From the NCBI GenBank assembly GCA_023251595.1, contig JAHEYM010000228.1, positions 1 to 6,688 of the forward strand: a stretch of 6,688 nucleotides of DNA, in the 5' to 3' direction. The notes beneath the pieces were generated by a model. That model was given only the letters and a program-made list of their open reading frames with translations. It was not told the DNA's origin and made no database searches. Position 1 is the stretch's first letter; the number at the start of each line of letters is the position of its first letter. This document shows positions 1 through 5,315 of this stretch, piece after piece. This DNA is from Bacteroidota bacterium. GTDB lineage: Bacteria > Bacteroidota > Bacteroidia > AKYH767-A > JABDAW01. A program made the position numbers and the translations under genes.

Positions 1-1
1 C

Positions 2-364
2 TCAGCTTCACAACCGGGTGCATATACAGTTACCATCACAGATATTAACGGTTGTCATTCCACATCACTCCCAACAGGTTGGACGGCGATTCAGGATATT
101 AATGAAGAAAATGGTATGGTGAAGTTATTCCCAAATCCCAATACCGGTACATTTACTATGCAATATAAGAAACCCGGAAAAAATAATTTCACCCTACATA
201 TATATAATTTATTGGGAGAAGAAGTCTTCACCAAACAAAATGAAAATGTATATAATGCTAAAGAAGAAACAATAAATACAGGTTTGAAAGACGGGATATA
301 TATTTGGACCGTCAATTCAAAGAATAATGTACTTTCTAAAGGAAAACTTGCTATACTGAATTAA
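2..364 (+). CDS. T9SS type A sorting domain protein, C-terminal fragment (5' end outside window)
   Basis: This is the last 120 residues of a larger secreted protein; the frame is open to the left edge. The first part reads PGAYTVTITDINGC, the usual end of a SprB/PKD-like adhesin repeat in Bacteroidota surface proteins. After a short linker, the final ~80 residues form a T9SS type A C-terminal domain. It has LFPNPNTGTFTMQ at its start, a central IYNLLGEEV strand, and an ending GIYIWTV...SKGKLAILN, matching the family pattern (FPNPxxG, hxDxxGr, GhYhhxhxxxxxxxxxKhhh). Such domains direct cargo across the outer membrane by the Por/Gld-Spr machinery and are cleaved or anchored at the surface. The function of the missing N-terminal part cannot be told. 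The in-frame ATG at 116 is inside the domain and is not a start. The TAA stop lies inside the first unit of a tandem repeat. Confidence 0.9.
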   Translation, partial: SASQPGAYTVTITDINGCHSTSLPTGWTAIQDINEENGMVKLFPNPNTGTFTMQYKKPGKNNFTLHIYNLLGEEVFTKQNENVYNAKEETINTGLKDGIYIWTVNSKNNVLSKGKLAILN

Positions 365-398
365 CAATGAACAATTAACAATGTACAATTAACGATTT
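357..398. repeat. Three tandem 14-bp units (ACAATTAACAATGT-like)
   Basis: Units at 357-370, 371-384 and 385-398 share the core (A)CAATTAAC followed by AATG or GATT. The middle copy is the most complete, and the first and last carry mismatches at their outer ends. The first unit contains the TAA stop (362-364) of the upstream gene. A copy of the core, AACAATTAACAAT, also occurs on the minus strand at 4895-4883 in another intergenic stretch. Similar runs are, from memory, common between genes in Bacteroidota genomes; their function is not known to me. Confidence 0.6.
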
Positions 399-406
399 CG
401 CAAAAT

Positions 407-423
407 CCACCCACCACCCACCA
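407..423. repeat. CCACCCA heptamer tandem (2.4 copies), G-rich on the minus strand
   Basis: CCACCCA occurs at 407-413 and 414-420, followed by CCA. The minus strand reads TGG TGGGTGG TGGGTGG, with five runs of two or three G separated by single T. That could form a two-quartet G-quadruplex, but this is only a pattern match. It directly abuts the palindrome at 424. Confidence 0.5.
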
Positions 424-443
424 AGACGTTGCATGCAACGTCT
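424..443. repeat. Perfect 20-bp palindrome, probable dispersed repeat element
   Basis: AGACGTTGCATGCAACGTCT is exactly self-complementary, with the dyad between 433 and 434. It is followed by CTACGCCC. I recall longer versions of this palindrome (with flanks GTAG...CTAC) as dispersed short repeats in cyanobacterial and Bacteroidota genomes. Here the left flank does not pair with the right one, so only the core is symmetric. It ends 14 bp before the ATG of the next gene. If transcribed, it would put a hairpin (up to ten base pairs on paper, less after loop closure) in that gene's leader. It lacks a following T run, so it is not a standard intrinsic terminator. Confidence 0.75.
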
Positions 444-457
444 CTACGCCCTGAAAT

Positions 458-1009
458 ATGAAAATATTAAAACGAATTGTCATCTTTATCGGAATAATTT
501 TATTCTTGCTTTTTGTAACAGCATTCTTCCTTCCTTCGAAATACCATGTAGAAAGAAGTCTTGTCATCAAAGCAACCCCGGAAACCATATTTCCACATGT
601 AAACAATTTGCATGAATGGGAGAAATGGACTCCATGGAATAAATCGGTTGATTCCACTTTCACAACCACGTACGAAGGTCCCGAACAGGGAGCAGGTGCT
701 ATTCAAAAATGGGAAGCCAAAAAATTAGGAATGGGTATTCTTAAAATTACAGAATCTGTTTCCGGCAAAACGGTAAAGTATGATCTGAATCTTGAAAACG
801 ATAAATTTAAAGCAACCGGTTATGTTAATCTGGCATTGCAAAATGACAGCAGCACAAAAGTTACCTGGGCCGACGATGGTGATCTCGGATTCAACCCGAT
901 TGCAAGATACTTAGGACTTATGTTCGATAAAATTATGGGACCGGATTTCGAAATCGGACTTCACAAATTAGACTCACTCTGTAACATAAAACCGGAGATT
1001 AAAATCTAA
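458..1009 (+). CDS. SRPBCC (START/polyketide-cyclase-like) family protein with N-terminal membrane segment
   Basis: The protein has 183 residues. Residues 5-25 (KRIVIFIGIILFLLFVTAFFL) form one hydrophobic segment preceded by lysines, which predicts an N-in membrane anchor or uncleaved signal. Residues ~29-175 match the SRPBCC fold of the polyketide_cyc2 type. The first strand is YHVERSLVIKATPETIF, followed by the helix VNNLHEWEKWTPW (the W.xWxPW signature), YEGPEQGAGAIQKWE, and a final helix GPDFEIGLHKLDSL. The fold makes a hydrophobic cavity that binds lipids or other small ligands; in this subgroup the ligand is generally unknown. The ATG at 458 is chosen because it precedes the lysine-rich start of the membrane segment. 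No Shine-Dalgarno sequence is present, as usual in Bacteroidota. The stop overlaps that of the convergent GNAT gene by four bases. Fold assignment is fairly sure, function is not. Confidence 0.85.
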   Translation: MKILKRIVIFIGIILFLLFVTAFFLPSKYHVERSLVIKATPETIFPHVNNLHEWEKWTPWNKSVDSTFTTTYEGPEQGAGAIQKWEAKKLGMGILKITESVSGKTVKYDLNLENDKFKATGYVNLALQNDSSTKVTWADDGDLGFNPIARYLGLMFDKIMGPDFEIGLHKLDSLCNIKPEIKI

Positions 1010-1992
1010 TCTAAAAGGATCGGTTGAAAATCATAATCTTCGAATACGCCAAGATTCGCGTTTGAACCCGAGTTTTTTTCATACGTAATAAATGAGAATT
1101 TTAAGTGGAATGGACCTTTTTTAAATGGATTTGGAATAAATCCGACTTTTCTGAACATCTCTTTTGAAATATCCTGAGGTGTTTCCCACGAGTAGATATA
1201 TTTGATTTTCGTTTCATTAAAAATATACTTCACCACCTCTGAAAAATATAATAATCCATCATTCTCGTCAGAGAAATGAATCCATAAAATTTGGCAGGTA
1301 TGCGAATAATCCACTAAATATACGCAAATTCCGATCAGTTGATTATTCCTTTTAATGCAAATGACTTTGTACTTTAATCTTGGATTAGAGAAAACTTTCC
1401 ACTCAAATATTTCTTTGTTTATCAGCTTCGAATTTTTTGTGTGGGGGTGAATGGATGAAAGGAAAGACCCCAGTTCATCACTCATGCAATCATACTTAAC
1501 CAAAGTAATATCTTTTTTGATTGAAAATAAATGTAAAGTTTTGAATAGTAAATTGTGACAGAAAATATACCTGCATTCATGAATCCTTTTCCATCCTAGT
1601 TTATTCACGAATCCGTGATAAGATTGCTCTCCCGGAAATCCAATCATCATTAATTTCCCTTCTCTTTCGATTACCTCATTGTAAGTCTTCTCAGCTAATG
1701 AAACGAATAAACCTTTTCGCTGAAACTCAGGATGAGTCATCGTATCCATCGACTGGTAAATTTTTTCCGTTCTTCCATTCAATATATAATATTCCGGAAT
1801 AATGCCATAGAACGCCACTGTCTTCCCTTCACATAATGCCTCATAAGCCACCACTTCACCGGCGGGATTATCGAAATACTTCCATTTAAAATAGGACAAA
1901 TCTACCTTCATCCCAAAACATTGTTCCATCAAGTCTGAGAGACGCACAATGTTATCAATAGAAGTTATTTTCTTAAACTCAAACTTTTCCAT
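1006..1992 (-). CDS. GNAT-fold acyltransferase, two GNAT-like halves
   Basis: The protein has 328 residues. The N-terminal half carries FKWKYFDNPAG (35-45), a core strand VAFYGIIPEYY, and acetyl-CoA-binding motif A as MTHPEFQRKGLF (85-96), where QRKG corresponds to the Q/RxxGxG/A pyrophosphate loop. GFPGEQSYHGFVNKLGWKR (118-136) is the closing segment. The C-terminal half begins with a similar IFEWKVFSNP (195-204), runs through NQLIGICVYLV and ends in MFRKVGFIPNPF (279-290). The second half lacks a recognisable motif A, so it probably packs against or substitutes for a dimer partner rather than binding CoA. Family members of this length often lie in surface polysaccharide clusters and acylate amino sugars, but the substrate here is unknown. 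The gene starts 29 nt after the deacetylase stop and is probably the last of that operon. A deacetylase followed by an acyltransferase would fit exchange of N-acyl groups on a glycan; this is inference. Confidence 0.8.
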   Translation of the reverse strand: MEKFEFKKITSIDNIVRLSDLMEQCFGMKVDLSYFKWKYFDNPAGEVVAYEALCEGKTVAFYGIIPEYYILNGRTEKIYQSMDTMTHPEFQRKGLFVSLAEKTYNEVIEREGKLMMIGFPGEQSYHGFVNKLGWKRIHECRYIFCHNLLFKTLHLFSIKKDITLVKYDCMSDELGSFLSSIHPHTKNSKLINKEIFEWKVFSNPRLKYKVICIKRNNQLIGICVYLVDYSHTCQILWIHFSDENDGLLYFSEVVKYIFNETKIKYIYSWETPQDISKEMFRKVGFIPNPFKKGPFHLKFSFITYEKNSGSNANLGVFEDYDFQPILLD

Positions 1993-2021
1993 ACGGTGAA
2001 ATAAATACCGGGTAAATTAGA

Positions 2022-2975
2022 CTAACTTATATTTCTGAGCAGGGGATAATTAACATACGAAATGATCTCTGATTTTGTTTCGCTTCTTAACCCTATCCTG
2101 GGAATCAGCGATTGTACAGCGCCCTTCAATCGATCTTTCATCGTACCATAAATAAATTCATGATTTGCTTGCATCGCCTTCAATGCGAATTCGTTGTAGG
2201 TGGTGTGAAAACCAAAGGGAATTGCAAAGTGTTTAATTTCCGTTCCTAACAGATTTTGCAAATACTGCTTATTTTCTATTATTTCTTCAACAATAATATG
2301 AGTTGAACAAGTCGAAAGATGTTTATGCGTTTTAGTATGATTGCCGATTACAACGCCTTCAGAATATAAATATTTAATATCGCTTTCGTCGAGATATACT
2401 TTTTGTTTCTCTATCGAACCATCCCGGAATGAAGAATAATCGTCTTTCAACTTCGAAGAATTGTTTAAAGAACCCAAGGGATCTTTCAGAAAATCATCAT
2501 AACTCAAATTATGCTCATCCATATAATTTCCATAGATCTGTTGAAGATAATTGTTATTTTTCTGATTAACTGCCATAAGAATATTACTGCACCATAGCCA
2601 GTTCTCCTGAATGGCAGCCTGATTCGCAAAAACTGCAAATGGAATATTCAACGATTTTAAAAACGGAAAGCCATATTCCAAGACGCTGTGAAAACCGTCA
2701 TCAAAAACAATGCTTGCAAGATTTGAAGGATAATGATCCAAATAATCGGGATTGGTTATTTGATCAATCGTAACCATTTTAAAATGATTGCGAATCCATT
2801 CAACATTGTTTTTGAAAACCTCTAAATCTGTAGAATATACATCGTTATGATGAATAGCTGAAACAGGCGACAAATCATGAAACAGGAATATATACCGAAT
2901 ATTCTTTTTGAAGGGAAGAATAATGTTGTTCGATAATATTTTATTGTATATTAAATTGAAAAGAATCCTTTTCAT
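2022..2975 (-). CDS. Polysaccharide deacetylase family protein (NodB homology, carbohydrate esterase 4 type)
   Basis: The protein has 317 residues. The NodB motifs are in order: an early strand with LFHD (31-34), motif 1 IVFDDGF (89-95; D92 as the likely base and D93 as metal ligand), and motif 2 GNHTKTHKHL (211-220; H213 and H217 as metal ligands). FAIPFG (250-255) fits motif 3, and IPRIGLR (291-297) fits the late arginine-containing strand. The metal triad Asp-His-His is therefore intact, and metal-dependent N- or O-deacetylation of a sugar chain is likely. A ~90-residue stretch between motifs 1 and 2, rich in charged and polar residues, is longer than in minimal NodB domains. No clear signal peptide is present, which suggests a cytoplasmic role on lipid- or nucleotide-linked glycan intermediates. 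Its ATG overlaps the TGA of the upstream T9SS cargo gene (ATGA), indicating coupled translation. The exact substrate is unknown. Confidence 0.85.
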   Translation of the reverse strand: MKRILFNLIYNKILSNNIILPFKKNIRYIFLFHDLSPVSAIHHNDVYSTDLEVFKNNVEWIRNHFKMVTIDQITNPDYLDHYPSNLASIVFDDGFHSVLEYGFPFLKSLNIPFAVFANQAAIQENWLWCSNILMAVNQKNNNYLQQIYGNYMDEHNLSYDDFLKDPLGSLNNSSKLKDDYSSFRDGSIEKQKVYLDESDIKYLYSEGVVIGNHTKTHKHLSTCSTHIIVEEIIENKQYLQNLLGTEIKHFAIPFGFHTTYNEFALKAMQANHEFIYGTMKDRLKGAVQSLIPRIGLRSETKSEIISYVNYPLLRNIS

Positions 2976-4804
2976 TCAATCACAATACGCTTTCCGAATT
3001 TAGATTTTCCAACCATCACTTCCATCATATATACTCCTCTGCCAACTCCTGTCAACTCGAGAGAAGAAGCATAGTGACCCGCAAAATATCCGGCATCACG
3101 ATGATACAATTCTCTCCCCAAAACATCTTTCACACTGATCGATAAATTGGACTGAATCGGAACATCAAATGATATATTGAAAGTTCCATTCGATGGATTT
3201 GGAAACACAGAATAATTCCGCACTTCACCCAGATCAGAAATTCCGGCACCTGAATGAATCAATTGCAATGAATCAGACATGGTCATGCAACCAAATGAAT
3301 TCGTTGCCGAAATTGAATACGTTCCCGTTTGTGTATATATATATGTATTCGTGGTAGCACCCGGAATCGGAACCCAATTGAAATACCATTGTAATGCAAC
3401 TCCGGTAGAATTATTATGCAAAGTATCGCCCGTAATCCACATCGAAGGCAAAAGTGGCATCGGAATAAATGTAACGTGAATTGGCAATGAATTCGAGACA
3501 CATCCATTGTTATCCGTCACCTTCACCCAATAATCGCCCGTCAAATGCGTAACATAAAATGAATCGTTCGCGGCAACAATAGCTGTCGTGTCGCGATACC
3601 ATTGGTACATCGGACCACTGCTCGCTGTGAGGGTAATAGAATCAGAAGCGCAAACTGAATCATTCGGAAAGACGGAAACGATTGGTACCGGTGGATTTGG
3701 ATACACTATGACAGTATCTGTATCATTAAAAGTTGAGTTAACCTGTGTACCGATTGTTATCGATCCGTTTCCATGCGGCGTCTGGAAATTAAATGTTCCC
3801 GTGCCCGTAACATTATATGCGAAACTCCCTAAATCATCATTTGCAGAAATCACATCTTCATCCCAAAAATTCATCGTGAATAATGGATTCGTAATCACAA
3901 TACCAAGTCCGCTCCAGGTCTGTGTTGTATTGTCAACACCTGATGTTGAGGTTACAACATTTGATCCCATCGTCAAAACAAAATACAGATCGGGTGCACC
4001 TGAACATCCAAAGAGATAAGGTTCTTCAACATCACCACACCAGGCATCATCAGTAGCATTGAATGTTGCGTCTGTCAAAACATAATCGAGAAGTTGAGTT
4101 TGAAGAACCACCTGATATGAACCCGGATTTGAATAATGCTCAACAGGCGGATTCATTAAAGTACTCGTGTCTCCATTACCGAATGTCCAATTGTATGTTG
4201 CCGGATGCGGAGGAAGTGTTATAATTCCGTGAAAAGTTGCATCAACTGTTCCACATCCTGTTGTCGGCGAAAAAGTGAAACCGGAATTACCACCGGTCGC
4301 CGCTATAATGGTTATGGGCACATTGAAAGAACTATTCTGATTACTGTTTCCCGCAATGGTATTCACGTTGGCGATCACATTCACCACAATCATAAAATTA
4401 CCCGCAGCAATTGGTGTCCCGCAAAGTTTTACACAACCATGTTCAGTAGTTGGGGGATTCGCTGTAGGATAAAAAATATTGTTGGCGGAAGAAGTTGTCC
4501 AGTACAAGCCCAAAGGAATCGTGACATTTACAATCGTGATCTGATTCAAGGTGACATCGAGACCGGTTGCCGAGTCATTGTATTGTGCCGGCATGTAAAA
4601 ATTGAGATCATTATCATAGTACTGTCCCTGATTGCCATCGGGTGCAACAGCAGGACATAAAGTAGGATGAGCCGGTGTAATTGTGCAGCCAGCGTTAATC
4701 AAGCAACCAGGACACTGATTCGCTTGTCCGAAAACGGCTGGACTAAGCAGTATGAAAGCAAGGATTGTAATAATGAAACTGTTCGTGGTAGAGATTTTTC
4801 TCAT
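2972..4804 (-). CDS. Secreted multidomain T9SS type A cargo protein with PKD, C2-like and Ig-like regions
   Basis: The protein has 610 residues from the ATG at 4804. Residues 5-26 are a hydrophobic signal peptide, with probable cleavage near AVFG|QAN. A cysteine-bearing N-terminal region (C31, C34, C40, C50) leads into a putative Ig-like domain with GCVKLCGTPIAAGNFMIVVNV (123-143), reminiscent of the GCxxLxGTPTxAGxY repeats in Bacteroidota surface proteins. A PKD domain follows at about 175-235 (YNWTFGNGDTS, then HYSNPGSYQVVL). Residues 245-355 resemble a C2 domain, with the acidic loop NFWDEDVISANDDLGSF (312-328). An Ig-like domain follows at 372-446 (YQWYRD, GDYWVKVTDNNGC), then a second such region at ~450-515. 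The T9SS sorting domain covers ~528-610 (SVFPNPSNGTF, VKDVLGREL, GVYMMEV, KRIVIE). It is probably a surface or released adhesive protein; no enzyme motif is visible. A longer open frame to 5056 exists but would translate tRNA genes, so the signal peptide start is preferred. Confidence 0.88.
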   Translation of the reverse strand: MRKISTTNSFIITILAFILLSPAVFGQANQCPGCLINAGCTITPAHPTLCPAVAPDGNQGQYYDNDLNFYMPAQYNDSATGLDVTLNQITIVNVTIPLGLYWTTSSANNIFYPTANPPTTEHGCVKLCGTPIAAGNFMIVVNVIANVNTIAGNSNQNSSFNVPITIIAATGGNSGFTFSPTTGCGTVDATFHGIITLPPHPATYNWTFGNGDTSTLMNPPVEHYSNPGSYQVVLQTQLLDYVLTDATFNATDDAWCGDVEEPYLFGCSGAPDLYFVLTMGSNVVTSTSGVDNTTQTWSGLGIVITNPLFTMNFWDEDVISANDDLGSFAYNVTGTGTFNFQTPHGNGSITIGTQVNSTFNDTDTVIVYPNPPVPIVSVFPNDSVCASDSITLTASSGPMYQWYRDTTAIVAANDSFYVTHLTGDYWVKVTDNNGCVSNSLPIHVTFIPMPLLPSMWITGDTLHNNSTGVALQWYFNWVPIPGATTNTYIYTQTGTYSISATNSFGCMTMSDSLQLIHSGAGISDLGEVRNYSVFPNPSNGTFNISFDVPIQSNLSISVKDVLGRELYHRDAGYFAGHYASSLELTGVGRGVYMMEVMVGKSKFGKRIVIE

Positions 4805-4882
4805 GAGTCGTAGTTTATTTGAAAGGTTAAAGTTAACGAGAATAAGTAATATGATTCCTTCTTCCTTTTTGAAAATGAAAAA

Positions 4883-4895
4883 ATTGTTAATTGTT
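4883..4895 (-). repeat. AACAATTAACAAT motif, matching the tandem repeat at 357-398
   Basis: On the minus strand this reads AACAATTAACAAT, identical over its core to the middle unit of the 357-398 array (371-382). It lies in the 104-bp leader between tRNA-Leu(CAG) and the T9SS cargo gene. Two intergenic occurrences of a 12-mer within 4.5 kb suggest a dispersed short repeat, though AT-rich spacers make chance matches easier. Confidence 0.4.
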
Positions 4896-4901
4896 ATGTG
4901 C

Positions 4902-4907
4902 AAAAAA
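4902..4907 (-). terminator. Possible T-run terminator or 3' processing stretch behind tRNA-Leu(CAG)
   Basis: On the minus strand, six T follow the tRNA discriminator base after one C. There is no separate GC hairpin; only the tRNA's own acceptor and T arms precede the run. It could therefore weaken or stop transcription into the cargo gene, or just be spacer. Read-through into the T9SS-deacetylase-GNAT unit remains possible. Confidence 0.25.
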
Positions 4908-4908
4908 G

Positions 4909-4992
4909 TGCCCGAGAGGAGACTCGAACTCCTACGGATTTGACTCCAACGGCTTCTGAGACCGCAGCGTATACCAATTTCGCCACCCGGGC
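4909..4992 (-). tRNA. tRNA-Leu, anticodon CAG
   Basis: The 84-nt minus-strand sequence folds as a class II tRNA. The acceptor stem pairs GCCCGGG with CTCGGGC (one G-U), discriminator A. The D loop contains AATTGGTAT. The anticodon stem GCGGT/GCCGT encloses the loop CTCAGAA, giving anticodon CAG. A long variable arm follows, then the T arm AGGAG-TTCGAGT-CTCCT. It reads CUG codons. CCA is not encoded (the next bases are CTTTTTT), so it must be added by nucleotidyltransferase. It is the second of two tandem tRNA-Leu genes, 37 nt after the first, and probably shares its transcript. Confidence 0.95.
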
Positions 4993-5029
4993 AGGTTGAC
5001 TCAGACCAATGTCTCAGCAATAGAAAGAG

Positions 5030-5113
5030 TGCCCAGGAATGGATTCGAACCATCACAACCTTACAGTCGCCACCCCCTCAAAGTGGTGCGTCTACCAATT
5101 TCGCCACCTGGGC
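5030..5113 (-). tRNA. tRNA-Leu, anticodon GAG
   Basis: The 84-nt minus-strand sequence forms a class II tRNA. The acceptor stem GCCCAGG/CCTGGGC pairs fully, discriminator A. The D region is TGGCGAAATTGGTAGAC. The anticodon stem CCACT/GGTGG encloses loop TTGAGGG, giving anticodon GAG. A long variable arm is present, and the T arm is GATGG-TTCGAAT-CCATT. It reads CUC and CUU codons. CCA is not encoded (CTCTTTC follows). The first ~20 bases are nearly identical to those of the tRNA-Leu(CAG) downstream, as expected for isoacceptors, while the anticodon and variable arms differ. It is the promoter-proximal gene of the tRNA pair. Confidence 0.95.
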
Positions 5114-5149
5114 ATGAATGAAATGAACGTTTCTAATGAATTTGGGGTG

Positions 5150-5157
5150 CAAAGGTA
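5150..5157 (-). promoter_or_regulatory. Bacteroidota -7 promoter box (TACCTTTG) for the tRNA-Leu pair
   Basis: On the minus strand TACCTTTG matches the Bacteroidota -7 consensus TAnnTTTG exactly and continues as CACCCC. It lies 36 bases upstream of the first tRNA base, which would give a leader of roughly 30 nt after the start site. I do not find a convincing -33 TTTG or TTG at the usual 17-19 bp spacing upstream, so the assignment rests on the -7 box and its position before stable RNA genes. Confidence 0.6.
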
Positions 5158-5283
5158 ATTCTTTTGGGTGAAATGCCTTGTACTCATTGAAGATTTTATT
5201 TGAAAAATCGGTGATGCGTTTGATGGTGAAAACTTTCCTTTAAAAAATCGAAAATAACATTTCGCATATCAGTTGACTTTAGC

Positions 5284-5291
5284 TAATATTG
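5284..5291 (+). promoter_or_regulatory. Possible -7 box (TAATATTG) for the cas6-like gene
   Basis: TAATATTG differs from the Bacteroidota TAnnTTTG consensus by one base and is 24 bp before the ATG at 5316. A partial -33 element (TTCG at 5261) stands 19 bp upstream. The box covers the TTG at 5289, which argues against that codon as the translation start. Confidence 0.35.
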
Positions 5292-5315
5292 CGCGTCATT
5301 TTTTCTTTACAAATC

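Larger units (their letters stand above)
5114..5315. other. Divergent intergenic region between the tRNA pair and the cas6-like gene
   Basis: This 202-bp AT-rich spacer holds promoters in both directions. Leftward is the TACCTTTG box at 5157-5150. Rightward, TAATATTG at 5284-5291 is one base from TAnnTTTG, and TTCG at 5261-5264 sits 19 bp before it, a weak -33 candidate. The predicted rightward start site would lie near 5296, about 20 nt before the ATG at 5316. I see no CRISPR repeat, no strong hairpin and no further gene here. Confidence 0.45.

Noticed and set aside
357..423. Repeat cluster as a CRISPR array
   Set aside because: Units are 14 bp and 7 bp and directly adjacent, with no unique spacers of constant length, so it is not a CRISPR array.
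424..443. Palindrome as an intrinsic terminator of the upstream T9SS gene
   Set aside because: There is no T run on either side, and it lies 60 bp past the stop, close to the next start codon.
3588..4660. Open frames on the + strand opposite the T9SS cargo gene
   Set aside because: Their translations show no signal peptide or domain and lack a plausible start context; they mirror the coding strand's composition.
4828..4835. TAACTTTA on the minus strand as a -7 box for the T9SS cargo gene
   Set aside because: It misses the final G of TAnnTTTG, has no -33 partner, and would leave a leader under 25 nt; too weak to list.
4805..5056. 84-residue N-terminal extension of the T9SS cargo frame
   Set aside because: It translates straight through both tRNA-Leu regions, while the ATG at 4804 begins a proper signal peptide.
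5289..5315. TTG start nine codons upstream of the Cas6-like ATG
   Set aside because: The ATG at 5316 begins the typical Cas6 MRIKI strand, and the TTG lies inside the likely -7 box.
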